A DNA stretch of 64,000 nt from Nitrospira sp. (GTDB taxonomy: Bacteria; Nitrospirota; Nitrospiria; Nitrospirales; Nitrospiraceae). Position numbers and translations under genes: made by a program. The notes under the pieces were generated by a model. That model had not been told where the DNA came from and did no database searches. It saw nothing but the letters and a program-made list of their open reading frames with translations. Numbering within the stretch: the first letter of the stretch is position 1; every line of letters begins with the position of its first letter. The stretch covers positions 248,001-312,000 of the forward strand of contig JAVYIN010000003.1 of assembly GCA_035968315.1 (NCBI GenBank). Reading direction: 5' to 3'. Positions 52,837 through 60,225 of the stretch are shown one piece after another.

Positions 52837-53562
52837 GTGACACGACAGCAGATCTCCATGGCCCATATCGGCCTGCTGGCCTGTTGCTTGCTGGCCGCCG
52901 GCTGCAAACCGGACGACTCGCCCTTCAAGGCCGAGAATGAATCGCTGAAGAAACAAGTGGCCCGGCAGGAATCCCTGCTCTCCTCGCTGCAAGACGGGAA
53001 TAAGGTCATGCAGCAGCAGATCGACCTGTTGAATCAGGAACTGCGCGATGCCAAGAAGGCGACGGAATCGGCCAAAGCGGAGATGGCCGTCTTATCCAGC
53101 CAACTCACTACCCAATTGGCCCAAGCCAAGCGCCTGAGCGCCGATGCGCAGAAATCCGCGGCGACACAGGCCGCCCAACAGCTGCGGATTGACGAAAAAG
53201 GCGCGCAAACCGACACCCTCCCGCGCCCGCTGACCGCCGTCGCCAAAGTCGTCGAGGAGGCGCTCGCCAAGAACGGGTATTCGGTCAAAGTCAGCTTCAA
53301 GAGCGACCAGAAAACCGTCTACGTGACGGAGCGGAAACTGTCGAACCCCGCGTCGCTCGAAGCCTCCGGCTCCCGCAATCAATACCTCCTCGTGCTGCAG
53401 GCCCTGCCCGCCAACCTGACCAAGCTCACGGTCAAGGCGGAGTTTGAGAAGGTGACACGGGATGGACGCATTCTCTCTGTCAGCCCGGAGGAAATCGCGG
53501 AGGTCGAACGCGGCCTGATCCGTGAAATCAGCAAAGCCCTCGAACAGCCGGGCAAGATCTGA
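52837..53562 (+). CDS. Coiled-coil lipoprotein
   Basis: GTG 52837 with GGGAG upstream begins a lipoprotein signal (LLACCLLAAGCKPDD, Cys at 23). Residues about 30-105 form a strong coiled coil (ENESLKKQVARQESLL, QDGNKVMQQQIDLLNQEL). The C-terminal 100 residues are a mixed alpha/beta domain without recognised family. It overlaps the next gene by one base, so the two are probably co-translated and work together at the envelope. Confidence 0.65.
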   Translation: MTRQQISMAHIGLLACCLLAAGCKPDDSPFKAENESLKKQVARQESLLSSLQDGNKVMQQQIDLLNQELRDAKKATESAKAEMAVLSSQLTTQLAQAKRLSADAQKSAATQAAQQLRIDEKGAQTDTLPRPLTAVAKVVEEALAKNGYSVKVSFKSDQKTVYVTERKLSNPASLEASGSRNQYLLVLQALPANLTKLTVKAEFEKVTRDGRILSVSPEEIAEVERGLIREISKALEQPGKI

Positions 53563-54470
53563 TGGCCTTCTCGCGTTGGTGCTCCACGATTCTTCTCCTC
53601 GCTCTCACGGCCTGGTCCCTGGCATCGCCCCCTGCCAAAGCCGCAAAAGCTCCGCATCCTAAACCCTCTCAAGATCTGGCGCGGCACCTCACCGGGATCG
53701 CCGCGCTCGCGAAACCTTCGCCGATCGTCACCGTACCGGCTGGGGCGTTCCTGCTCGGCAGCAAACGCATCGATGACGACCCCTACGGCATCGGCACGCA
53801 GTTTGACGATACGGAACTCCCCCAGCACCGCGTGTGGATGGACGCCTTCGAAATAGATCGGGACGAAGTGAGCCTGGGCGAATATCTTGCGTTCCTGTAC
53901 CGGCAGAAGATCACCCCGTCGGACGAATTGCAGAAACTGATCTGGCACGTGATCACCGTCCACTCCGTCAGCGATGAGACGCTCACGCGCTGGCCGGCGC
54001 TCTATGTCAGCTGGACCGAAGCCCGCGATTTCTGCCAGTTGCAGGGGAAACGCCTGCCGACCGAGGCCGAGTGGGAAAAAGCCGCGCGCGGCACGGACGG
54101 CGGACTCTTTCCCTGGGGCAATGCCATGCCCGACTCGAAACTCGCCATGTTCGGGCAACACCACGTCCACGAGATCCCCATCTTGGCCCCGGTGGATTCC
54201 CTCGACGACGGACGCAGTCCCTTCGGCCTCCATCACATGGCGGGCAACGTGGCCGAGTGGGTCCAGGACTGGTTCGGATTCGATTACTACGCCTATATGC
54301 CGGAAAAGAATCCGCCGGGACCGGCGAGCGGACGCTACCGCAGCGTACGCGGCGGATCGTGGAAAAGCAGAGTGATCATGCTGCGGACCGCCACGCGGAG
54401 CGGCTCGGAGCCCGAGAAGCGATCGGCCACCATCGGCTTTCGCTGCGCGCAATCCATCGCATCGCCCTAA
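53562..54470 (+). CDS. SUMF1 / formylglycine-generating-enzyme-like protein lacking catalytic Cys
   Basis: This 302-residue exported protein has the C-type-lectin-like SUMF1 fold: VTVPAGAFLLGS, WPALYVSWTEARDFCQLQGKRLPTEAEWEKAARG (split), FPWGN, MAGNVAEWVQDWFG and RGGSWKSRVIMLRTATR. In true FGE the segment after GGSW carries two Cys; here they are Ser and Leu, so formylglycine formation is unlikely. Such proteins often serve as binding or iron-type oxidase domains. The start codon overlaps the stop of the preceding lipoprotein gene. Confidence 0.8.
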   Translation: MAFSRWCSTILLLALTAWSLASPPAKAAKAPHPKPSQDLARHLTGIAALAKPSPIVTVPAGAFLLGSKRIDDDPYGIGTQFDDTELPQHRVWMDAFEIDRDEVSLGEYLAFLYRQKITPSDELQKLIWHVITVHSVSDETLTRWPALYVSWTEARDFCQLQGKRLPTEAEWEKAARGTDGGLFPWGNAMPDSKLAMFGQHHVHEIPILAPVDSLDDGRSPFGLHHMAGNVAEWVQDWFGFDYYAYMPEKNPPGPASGRYRSVRGGSWKSRVIMLRTATRSGSEPEKRSATIGFRCAQSIASP

Positions 54471-54534
54471 CACGCGCGCAGCAACGAGGCCTTTTCTTGG
54501 CCCCCTGCGCGTGGCATGCTAGCATTCCGTTCAC

Positions 54535-56097
54535 ATGGCACTCTCAACCAGCGTCCACGACCTCCGCACATTGATCCGGTCCTTCCACCCGTTGATCGTC
54601 ATCGAAACGGTGGAAGAAGACCGCGTGTCTTCGCTGCTGCAATCGGTCAGCGCCCAGGAGCGCATGCCGCTGTTTGAATGGTCCATTACGCGCGGCCTGA
54701 CCCGGCAGGAAGACGGCCCCACGCTCAGCAAGATGACCGCCACACCCCTCGCGCTGCTCCAACATGTGCAGGGCCTCACGGTCGAAGGCATATTCTGGCT
54801 CAAGGACATGGCCCCTCATCTGCAAGATGCCGCCACGGCCCGCCAGCTCCGTGAAGTGGCCGCGGCCTACAGCCGCTCCCGCGCTACCTGCGTGATCACC
54901 GGGGAGCCGATCGCGCTGCCGCCCGACCTTGAACGCCTGGCCGTCCGCTACCGGCTCAGCCTCCCGGACCAAGATGAATTGGACGCCATGCTCGGCCATG
55001 TGCTGCAGTCACTCGACCGGCACCGACTCCAGGGCCGCCCCCGATCCACCACGCTCGCGCACAGCATGGCCAGCGCCCTCACAGGGGCTCGCGACATGCC
55101 ACCCCCGCTGCCGCCGCAAGAACGCGCAGCCATCCTCCGGGCGCTCAAAGGGATGACCTTGCACCAGGCGCGGCAAGTCATCACCCAATGCGTCGTGGAC
55201 GACGGCGCCCTTACGGCGGACGACGTGCAGAAAATTCTCGACCGGAAAGTGCAGGCCGTGAAAGATGGCGGGCTGTTGGAGTACTACCCGCTCGAAGACA
55301 ATCGGTTCGAGCTGGGCGGATTCGGCAATCTCCAGCGCTGGCTTGACCGTGCCAAGATGGGCTTCACGCCGGAAGCCAAAGCGCTGAATCTGCAGCCGCC
55401 CCGGGGCATCCTGCTGGTCGGCGTGCCGGGCTGCGGCAAATCGCTGGCGGCCAAAGTGATCGCCCGCGAGTGGCGCTTGCCGCTCCTGAAGCTCGACGCC
55501 GGCCGCCTGTTCGACAAATTCGTCGGCGAATCGGAAAAGAATTTTCGCAAAGCGGTGGAGATGGCGGAATCGCTGGCCCCGATTATCCTCTGGGTGGATG
55601 AAATCGAGAAGGCCCTGGTGGCGGGCGGAGGCAACGGCGAGGCCGATGCCGGGCTCAGCCGGCGGCTCTTCGGCGCCTTCCTCACCTGGCTCCAGGAAAA
55701 GAAAGAAGACGTCTTCGTCGTAGCGACAGCCAACGACCTCTCCTCCTTGCCGCCTGAACTGCTCCGCAAAGGGCGCTTCGATGAAATCTTTTTTGTGGAC
55801 CTGCCGGACGATCGCGAGCGTGAGGCCATCTGGAAGATTCATCTCGGGCTCCGCAAGCAGGACGTGACGGCCATCAACCTCACCCATGTGGTGAGTGCCA
55901 GCGATGGATTCAGCGGATCGGAAATCGAACAGGCAGTCGTCGCCGCCCTCTATCGCGCCCTGCACCAAAAGACCACCCTGACGACCGAATTGTTGATTGA
56001 AGAGCTGACCCAAACCATCCCGCTCTCCGTCACGCGGCGGGAAGACATCGACCGCCTCCGCGAGACCGCCCAAGGCCGTTTTGTGAATGTCCGGTAA
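54535..56097 (+). CDS. Ycf46-like AAA ATPase
   Basis: This 520-residue cytosolic protein has an N-terminal domain of about 250 residues that resembles the Ycf46 family ([21 protein letters not shown]) and a C-terminal AAA module: Walker [28 protein letters not shown], Walker [13 protein letters not shown], sensor 1 [23 protein letters not shown] and [10 protein letters not shown] at sensor 2. No protease domain follows. Bacterial Ycf46 relatives have been linked to regulation of photosynthesis and CO2 fixation in cyanobacteria; the role here is unknown. Confidence 0.85.
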   Translation: MALSTSVHDLRTLIRSFHPLIVIETVEEDRVSSLLQSVSAQERMPLFEWSITRGLTRQEDGPTLSKMTATPLALLQHVQGLTVEGIFWLKDMAPHLQDAATARQLREVAAAYSRSRATCVITGEPIALPPDLERLAVRYRLSLPDQDELDAMLGHVLQSLDRHRLQGRPRSTTLAHSMASALTGARDMPPPLPPQERAAILRALKGMTLHQARQVITQCVVDDGALTADDVQKILDRKVQAVKDGGLLEYYPLEDNRFELGGFGNLQRWLDRAKMGFTPEAKALNLQPPRGILLVGVPGCGKSLAAKVIAREWRLPLLKLDAGRLFDKFVGESEKNFRKAVEMAESLAPIILWVDEIEKALVAGGGNGEADAGLSRRLFGAFLTWLQEKKEDVFVVATANDLSSLPPELLRKGRFDEIFFVDLPDDREREAIWKIHLGLRKQDVTAINLTHVVSASDGFSGSEIEQAVVAALYRALHQKTTLTTELLIEELTQTIPLSVTRREDIDRLRETAQGRFVNVR

Positions 56098-56101
56098 CTC
56101 T

Positions 56102-56770
56102 ATGCGTCTGCTGATGACTGGAACCACCCTCGCTCTGCTCACCCTGGCCGGCTGCGCCACCGCGCCGATCGAACTGCCGCCGGCTCCCCAGATTGACGCC
56201 GTCCCGGCCAAGACTCCCGCCGGGCTGTCACGCACCAGAGCCGCCGTCGTCCGCACCGCGGCTAAACTCGTCGGGACCACCACGCTACAGAGCAACGGGC
56301 GGCGGATCGCCTACGATTGCGCCGGGGTCACCCGCGCCATCTTCCTCGAACATGGGATCGACTTGTACAGCGGGGGCACAAACGATCCGAACGCCAACGG
56401 AGTCCGCCTCATCTTCTCGCATGTCCGACGGCATGGGACCCTGCACCAGAACCCTGTCGCCCACCCCGGCGATCTCGTCTTTTTCGACAACACCTGGGAC
56501 TTCAACGGCGACGGCAGGCTCAACGATCCCTTGACCCATGTCGGCGTAGTGGAACGCGTCGATCCCGACGGCACCGTCACCTTCATCAGCCGCGTGGCCG
56601 AGTCGGTCGAGCGCTATCGCATGAACCTCGCCCTTCCCCACATCCACAAAACCGCCGATGGCCGCGTCCTCAACGACTACATCCGCCGCATCCACCCCAG
56701 CGACCCCGTAGACATGGGGCACCTCACCGGCGAACTTTTCACCTTCTATGGAGCGCGGCTGGGGCAATAA
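56102..56770 (+). CDS. Lipoprotein with NlpC/P60- or CHAP-like hydrolase domain
   Basis: ATG 56102 gives a standard lipoprotein signal (TLALLTLAGCATAP); ATG 56087 would add five residues and overlap the AAA gene. The domain (about residues 50-180) has Cys in IAYDCAGVTRAIF, PGDLVFFDNTWDFNGDG and LTHVGVVERVDPDGTVTFI, the Cys/His arrangement of NlpC/P60 and CHAP amidases. It probably cuts peptidoglycan stem peptides. An extra FNGDGRLND loop could bind calcium. Confidence 0.75.
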   Translation: MRLLMTGTTLALLTLAGCATAPIELPPAPQIDAVPAKTPAGLSRTRAAVVRTAAKLVGTTTLQSNGRRIAYDCAGVTRAIFLEHGIDLYSGGTNDPNANGVRLIFSHVRRHGTLHQNPVAHPGDLVFFDNTWDFNGDGRLNDPLTHVGVVERVDPDGTVTFISRVAESVERYRMNLALPHIHKTADGRVLNDYIRRIHPSDPVDMGHLTGELFTFYGARLGQ

Positions 56771-56913
56771 TACCCCGGCCTACCGGCCCGCCTGCCGGGG
56801 GCTCTGCGCGCTACAGTCTGGAAAGAGACCTGCCGATAATGGAGGCAAGCCGATCACGCTCGCCGGAGTCGTTGACACGGCCGGTCCGCTGGTACAACCT
56901 GGAGGCAGGACTC

Positions 56914-57345
56914 ATGGCCACATCGTCGAAAGAACTCACCACCAAGAAAGCCACCCCCCTGCGCCAAACGCTCATGGGTGTCCGATACGGACTCTTAGGC
57001 CTTCACAAAGCCCTGATCGTTGCCGAGCAATTGACGTTCGAACGCATATACGGGCGCGTGGATTCCACCGGACAGCTGCTGCAACTCGTCATGAACGATC
57101 CGTGGTTTACCTGGCTCCACCCCCTGTCGAATATGGTGGTGCGCATCGATGAGATGCTGGAGGACGAAGAGAGCCTCACGATCGACGAAGTGGCCATACT
57201 CCTGAGCGAAGTCAGAGGCATGATCCGGCCCTCCGAGATGGGAGATGGATTTGAGCGCAGTTACTACGAGGCCCTTCAGCGGGCCCCTGACGTCGTCATG
57301 GCCCACTGTGAAATGAAAAAACTCCTGACCCTGCCCGCAGTCTGA
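56914..57345 (+). CDS. Conserved cytosolic helical protein, unknown function
   Basis: ATG 56914 has GGAGG seven bases upstream. The 143-residue product is predicted almost entirely helical, with GLLGLHKALIVAEQLTFERIYGRV, then a conserved-looking NDPWFTWLHPLSNMVVRIDE (each half quoted is separated by a turn). It looks like a conserved soluble family; I know similar sequences in other bacteria but no function. A terminator-like hairpin follows 40 bases after the stop. Confidence 0.65.
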   Translation: MATSSKELTTKKATPLRQTLMGVRYGLLGLHKALIVAEQLTFERIYGRVDSTGQLLQLVMNDPWFTWLHPLSNMVVRIDEMLEDEESLTIDEVAILLSEVRGMIRPSEMGDGFERSYYEALQRAPDVVMAHCEMKKLLTLPAV

Positions 57346-57385
57346 CCCATCTGCGGACCAGCCCCCTCAGAGCCCTCATAACAAA

Positions 57386-57419
57386 CCAGGCGGCCCACTC
57401 GAACGAGCGGGCCGCCTGG
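57386..57419. terminator. Bidirectional hairpin terminator
   Basis: CCAGGCGGCCC (57386-57396) pairs perfectly with GGGCCGCCTGG (57409-57419), and an inner CTCG/CGAG pair extends it. It lies between converging genes. The minus strand continues TTTGTT, so termination of the 57455 gene is the better case. Confidence 0.7.
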
Positions 57420-57454
57420 CTCAACCAACAACGATCCCGGCAGACGACGACTGG

Positions 57455-57799
57455 CTAGTTCTTTTCCTGCTTGTCGCCCTCGTCGTGCTTGTCCTTCTCG
57501 CCGTGCTTCTCGCCATCCTTATGCTTGCCCTTATGCTTGCCGCGGTTCTTATGCTCACCATCTTTGCGATGTTCACCACTCTTGCCGCGGCCATGGCGAT
57601 CGCCCTTCATCTTCTCCTTCTCTCCATCAGCCTTGGGGGCTTCCGCCGCTGGCGCCGGAGCTGGGGCTGGGGCTGGGGCCGCAGCCGGTGCATGAGCCGG
57701 AGCGGTGGCTTCCGGAGCCGGGGCCGGCGCCTGCGCGTACAAATTCGAAAATGCCAACAACACCGCCGCGGCGGTCACAGTCGAGACAGTCTTGATCAT
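57455..57799 (-). CDS. Exported low-complexity protein, Pro/Ala then Lys/His/Gly-rich
   Basis: GAGGAGGATC precedes ATG 57799. The 114-residue product has a signal peptide (VTAAAVLLAFSNLYA), a Pro-Ala repeat (about 23-52) and a highly charged half rich in Lys, His, Asp, Glu and Gly. The tail has KHKGKHKDGEKHGEKDKHDE, a repeated KH/EKH pattern of the kind seen in metal-binding or polyanion-binding tails. No fold is expected. The function is unknown. Confidence 0.65.
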   Translation of the reverse strand: MIKTVSTVTAAAVLLAFSNLYAQAPAPAPEATAPAHAPAAAPAPAPAPAPAAEAPKADGEKEKMKGDRHGRGKSGEHRKDGEHKNRGKHKGKHKDGEKHGEKDKHDEGDKQEKN

Positions 57800-58122
57800 G
57801 CTGATCCTCCTCGTTGAAATGGATAATGGTGCACTCGGGGAATTCCCCGCACAATGCGTCTAGGAACCCTGAAATCTAGCAAGGTCGATGCCATTACGCC
57901 ATCGAATCTTTGAAGTGTGCAGATCCCTGATATACGAAGGATTGCCTCAATCTTTCTGTGTCCTTGCGCCAGGGAGTTCCGGCAAAAACGCGACAGACCA
58001 GCCGGATCGCCTCATCTCTTGTCGAGTTACACAGGGGGAGATAAGTACGAGAACCGATACACTTCTACAATTTGAGCACAGGGCCAGGCCGTCTCCCCGA
58101 GTCTTCTCCTCTGCCAACCGAC
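57800..58122. other. Intergenic region with palindrome upstream of the Lys/His-rich protein gene
   Basis: 323 bases. A perfect 14-base palindrome CGGGGAATTCCCCG lies at 57836-57849, about 37 bases upstream of the minus-strand start, and could be an operator or a leader hairpin. I see nothing else I can call. Confidence 0.4.
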
Positions 58123-58560
58123 CTACAGGCGCCCTTCGTCGAGTTCAATCGCATCCGCCCAGGTCGATGCCGGAGGCAGTGCACTAACCGGCACGCCGCG
58201 CTTCTTGGCTATCTCATCCAGCCGTCCCTGAAAGCGCGCACGAGTCGCGTCATCTTTCGGGCCGGACACCAGCAAGCCCTGCGACCATTGCGCGATCGCT
58301 TCGTGAGAATGCGGCTTGCCGTTCGCCTTCACCCAGTCCAGCAACTGTTCATCCGTTCCACCGGCCAACACCTTCTGCTCAAACGCCTTCGCATCGATGC
58401 CGAGGAAATCGATCAGATACTTGTCAAACCCTACCGTGATGTAATTGTAATCCTGAATCTGCCCCGCATGGCGGAGCTTGATCTTGTCGATAAACCGGCC
58501 CAGGTGGGCGATGCCACCGAGCAAGGCTTTCGGACTGCGGGGATAGGTGGATTGCGTCAT
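58123..58560 (-). CDS. DUF5069-family protein
   Basis: ATG 58560 was chosen because GGAGAAT lies before it and family homology begins soon after (SPKALLGGIAHLGRFIDKIKLR). The 145-residue protein has the family pattern LGRxIDKxxLRHAGxIxDYNY, then FDKYLIDFLGIDAKAFEQ and ELLDWVKANGKPHSHEAIAQW. Function of the family is unknown. It stands alone in divergent orientation to the PilZ gene. Confidence 0.75.
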   Translation of the reverse strand: MTQSTYPRSPKALLGGIAHLGRFIDKIKLRHAGQIQDYNYITVGFDKYLIDFLGIDAKAFEQKVLAGGTDEQLLDWVKANGKPHSHEAIAQWSQGLLVSGPKDDATRARFQGRLDEIAKKRGVPVSALPPASTWADAIELDEGRL

Positions 58561-58737
58561 GCGAGTATTCTCCAGATTGGTGAGGACCCAAACCATACAG
58601 GCCTGGGCAAGAGAAGTCTAGCGAGGAACGCGCGGATGGAATTCAACGCAAGCACCCCAACTTTTGCCAAGCGAAGATGCCACAACATCAAGTTTTCCGT
58701 CGCATGACCGATACGTATCTAACAGGAGGGCAAAACC

Positions 58738-59100
58738 ATGCAGTCCCGAGGTCGCCACCGCATTCCCGTCGGCTATCCGGCCAATATCCAAAGTGATACC
58801 TGCGCCGGTGAAGGCACCTTGCTCGACCTCTCGCCCACGGGCTGCAGAATGCGCAGCGACATTGCGCTAGATGCAGGCACCTACCTGGCGCTCGAGATCG
58901 CGGTGGCCCAGGAGCCAGCCCCGCTGGGAGTGGAAGTGTCCGTGGTCCGCTGGTGCAAGGACGGCCAATTGGGAATTGAGTTTCTTCGGTACCGCCAGGG
59001 AGACCGCGAGCGGGTCACGCATTTCGTCGAAACCATGCCCTCGTATCACGCCCCCGTCTCGGCCTACGCAGAATCAACCCTCAGCGCCGCCAGCGTATAG
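58738..59100 (+). CDS. PilZ-domain c-di-GMP-binding protein
   Basis: AGGAGGGC precedes ATG 58738. The 120-residue product is a single PilZ domain: RGRHRIPV near the N-terminus supplies the RxxxR motif and LLDLSPTGCRMRS the D/NxSxxG motif. VVRWCKDGQLGIEF is the usual last strand. It probably changes partner interactions on binding c-di-GMP. No motility or polysaccharide gene is adjacent. Confidence 0.82.
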   Translation: MQSRGRHRIPVGYPANIQSDTCAGEGTLLDLSPTGCRMRSDIALDAGTYLALEIAVAQEPAPLGVEVSVVRWCKDGQLGIEFLRYRQGDRERVTHFVETMPSYHAPVSAYAESTLSAASV

Positions 59101-59430
59101 CCCAATCTCCGCAAAAATCACGTTCACAAATAGAACCCCTGAGCGGGCTCGACCGAAGAGAGAGTTTTTCTTTTCCCTGAAAGACTTTCGGTAGATTTTC
59201 CGGTTCTGATGTTGCCTTGCGCTTGATGCCACCCGCACAAAAACTAGTCAAGGCGAGAAATCTAAAAAGTCTACTCACTCCTTGCCAAGAAACGACTCAT
59301 CACGGATCAGAGTGATGTCTGTCCGTAAACACTGCGCTTTTCAACTAGCCGCACTTCTTGGCCAGAAACGGACTGATTAGATGAGCAACCTGTTACCCCT
59401 GCACTGAAAAGTAACTGCTCTTTTCAGATT
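59101..59430. other. AT-richer intergenic region before the attC site
   Basis: 330 bases without a gene. It contains an 8-bp hairpin CTGAAAAG/CTTTTCAG (59404-59427) and two loosely similar segments (CTTGCCAAGAAACG near 59281 and CTTGGCCAGAAACGG near 59356). The base composition drops relative to the neighbours, consistent with foreign DNA. Confidence 0.4.
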
Positions 59431-59493
59431 ACCTAACGTTACATTAAGGGGCACGCGGCTTTTGGCGTGTCCCTCTCGAGTGCCATGTTAAGC
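59431..59493 (-). other. attC recombination site of an integron-type cassette
   Basis: Read on the minus strand the 63-base site begins GCTTAAC (RYYYAAC) and ends GTTAGGT (GTTRRRY). Between them AGGGACACGC and GCGTGCCCCT form an imperfect hairpin around CAAAAGCC, with the expected bulge/mismatch. It begins 23 bases after the stop codon of the ABM gene, as in gene cassettes. Confidence 0.7.
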
Positions 59494-59857
59494 ATAGCTA
59501 TGGCGATTGCCATGCCTTAGAACTCTTTGTAGTAACTGCTTGTTGGATCACAAGCTAAATGTGTAGCAATGTGGCTCCAAAAACCAGATGACACCATACC
59601 TTCGAAAAATTGTTTATGCTCGGCTTCAGATACCCACGTTTCGACCAGAGTAAATGTACAAGGCTCGTTGACGTCATTGAATATTCGAAATGCCTTGCAG
59701 CCAGCGACTTTAGGGACGTCAATTTTTGCTTGGTTCAGTATTTCTACAAACGCCGCTAACTTTTCAGGCTTCGATTTAAAAGTGACGATTACATTTGTAC
59801 TCATGGTGTTTCCCCTAAAAGATTGCGGCAGATAAAAGGCGCTGCCGCTCCGCCTAA
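59437..59857 (-). mobile_element. Single integron-type gene cassette
   Basis: The interval runs from the TTAGGC boundary (59857) to the G of the attC core (59437) and has length 421 bases, with one gene and its attC. The gene starts 48 bases inside the left boundary. No integron integrase or second complete attC is visible, so this is a lone cassette rather than a full integron. Confidence 0.6.
59517..59804 (-). CDS. ABM-domain (antibiotic biosynthesis monooxygenase-like) protein
   Basis: ATG 59804 has AGGGGAAA upstream. The 95-residue protein has the dimeric alpha-beta barrel pattern: NVIVTFKSKPEKLAAFVEIL, GCKAFRIFNDVNEP, FTLVETWVSEAEHKQFFEG. Members include monooxygenases, quinone-related enzymes and haem-degrading proteins; His or other catalytic residues cannot be assigned. 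Its base composition is clearly lower in GC than the surroundings. ABM genes are frequent cargo of integron cassettes, which agrees with the attC site downstream. Confidence 0.8.
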   Translation of the reverse strand: MSTNVIVTFKSKPEKLAAFVEILNQAKIDVPKVAGCKAFRIFNDVNEPCTFTLVETWVSEAEHKQFFEGMVSSGFWSHIATHLACDPTSSYYKEF

Positions 59858-59858
59858 C
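59852..59858 (-). other. Cassette boundary core site GTTAGGC
   Basis: GTTAGGC on the minus strand is the consensus crossover site, 48 bases before the ABM start. A complete attC upstream is not recognisable, so this could be the remnant of an attI or of a second attC. Confidence 0.5.
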
Positions 59859-60225
59859 AACGTTTGCGGACAGGAATAGGAACAGGCTACTTTTTGTACC
59901 ACAGCGTGTCAACCAGACGAGGGAGACAATTGCCCGCGTGTGCCGGGGCTCCTCGCTGACGTTGCCGAAGGAGCGGGGACCCACCGAGACTTAACCAAGA
60001 GGGGAAGCTGAAATTATCAGCGGGTGGCACGGCGAACTGGGCGACTTTCTCACCCTCCCAGCCCTGCCGCGCCAAGACGCGGCTTTTCACCAAGGGCGCG
60101 CAACGAAAGGGCCCCACTGGGGGATGGGTGGAGTGAGCACGGCGGGGCTGTTCTCCGTGACAGGCCCCGCCGCCTCAGGAAGCTGGGCCAGGGACAGGCG
60201 CCGGCGATGCCGGAGCCAGTCCCCG
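59859..60225. other. Intergenic region between the cassette and gltD
   Basis: 367 bases. It holds a GC-rich hairpin near 60146-60176 (GGCGGGG arms) that may terminate gltBD transcription on the minus strand. A 76-codon open frame at 59887-60117 (minus) has no ribosome site and a composition unlike a protein; I do not call it. Confidence 0.4.

Noticed and set aside
53562-54470. Functional formylglycine-generating enzyme with a sulfatase partner
   Set aside because: The catalytic Cys pair after GGSW is missing and no sulfatase gene is in the window.
59281-59370. Direct repeat CTTGCCAAGAAACG / CTTGGCCAGAAACGG
   Set aside because: Too imperfect and only two copies; could be chance.
59852-59980. 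A second complete attC site upstream of the ABM gene
   Set aside because: Only the GTTAGGC core is present; I could not find an RYYYAAC partner at a suitable distance on either strand.
59887-60117. 76-codon minus-strand frame beside the cassette
   Set aside because: No ribosome site; the repeated hairpins suggest non-coding DNA. Recorded as an intergenic region instead.
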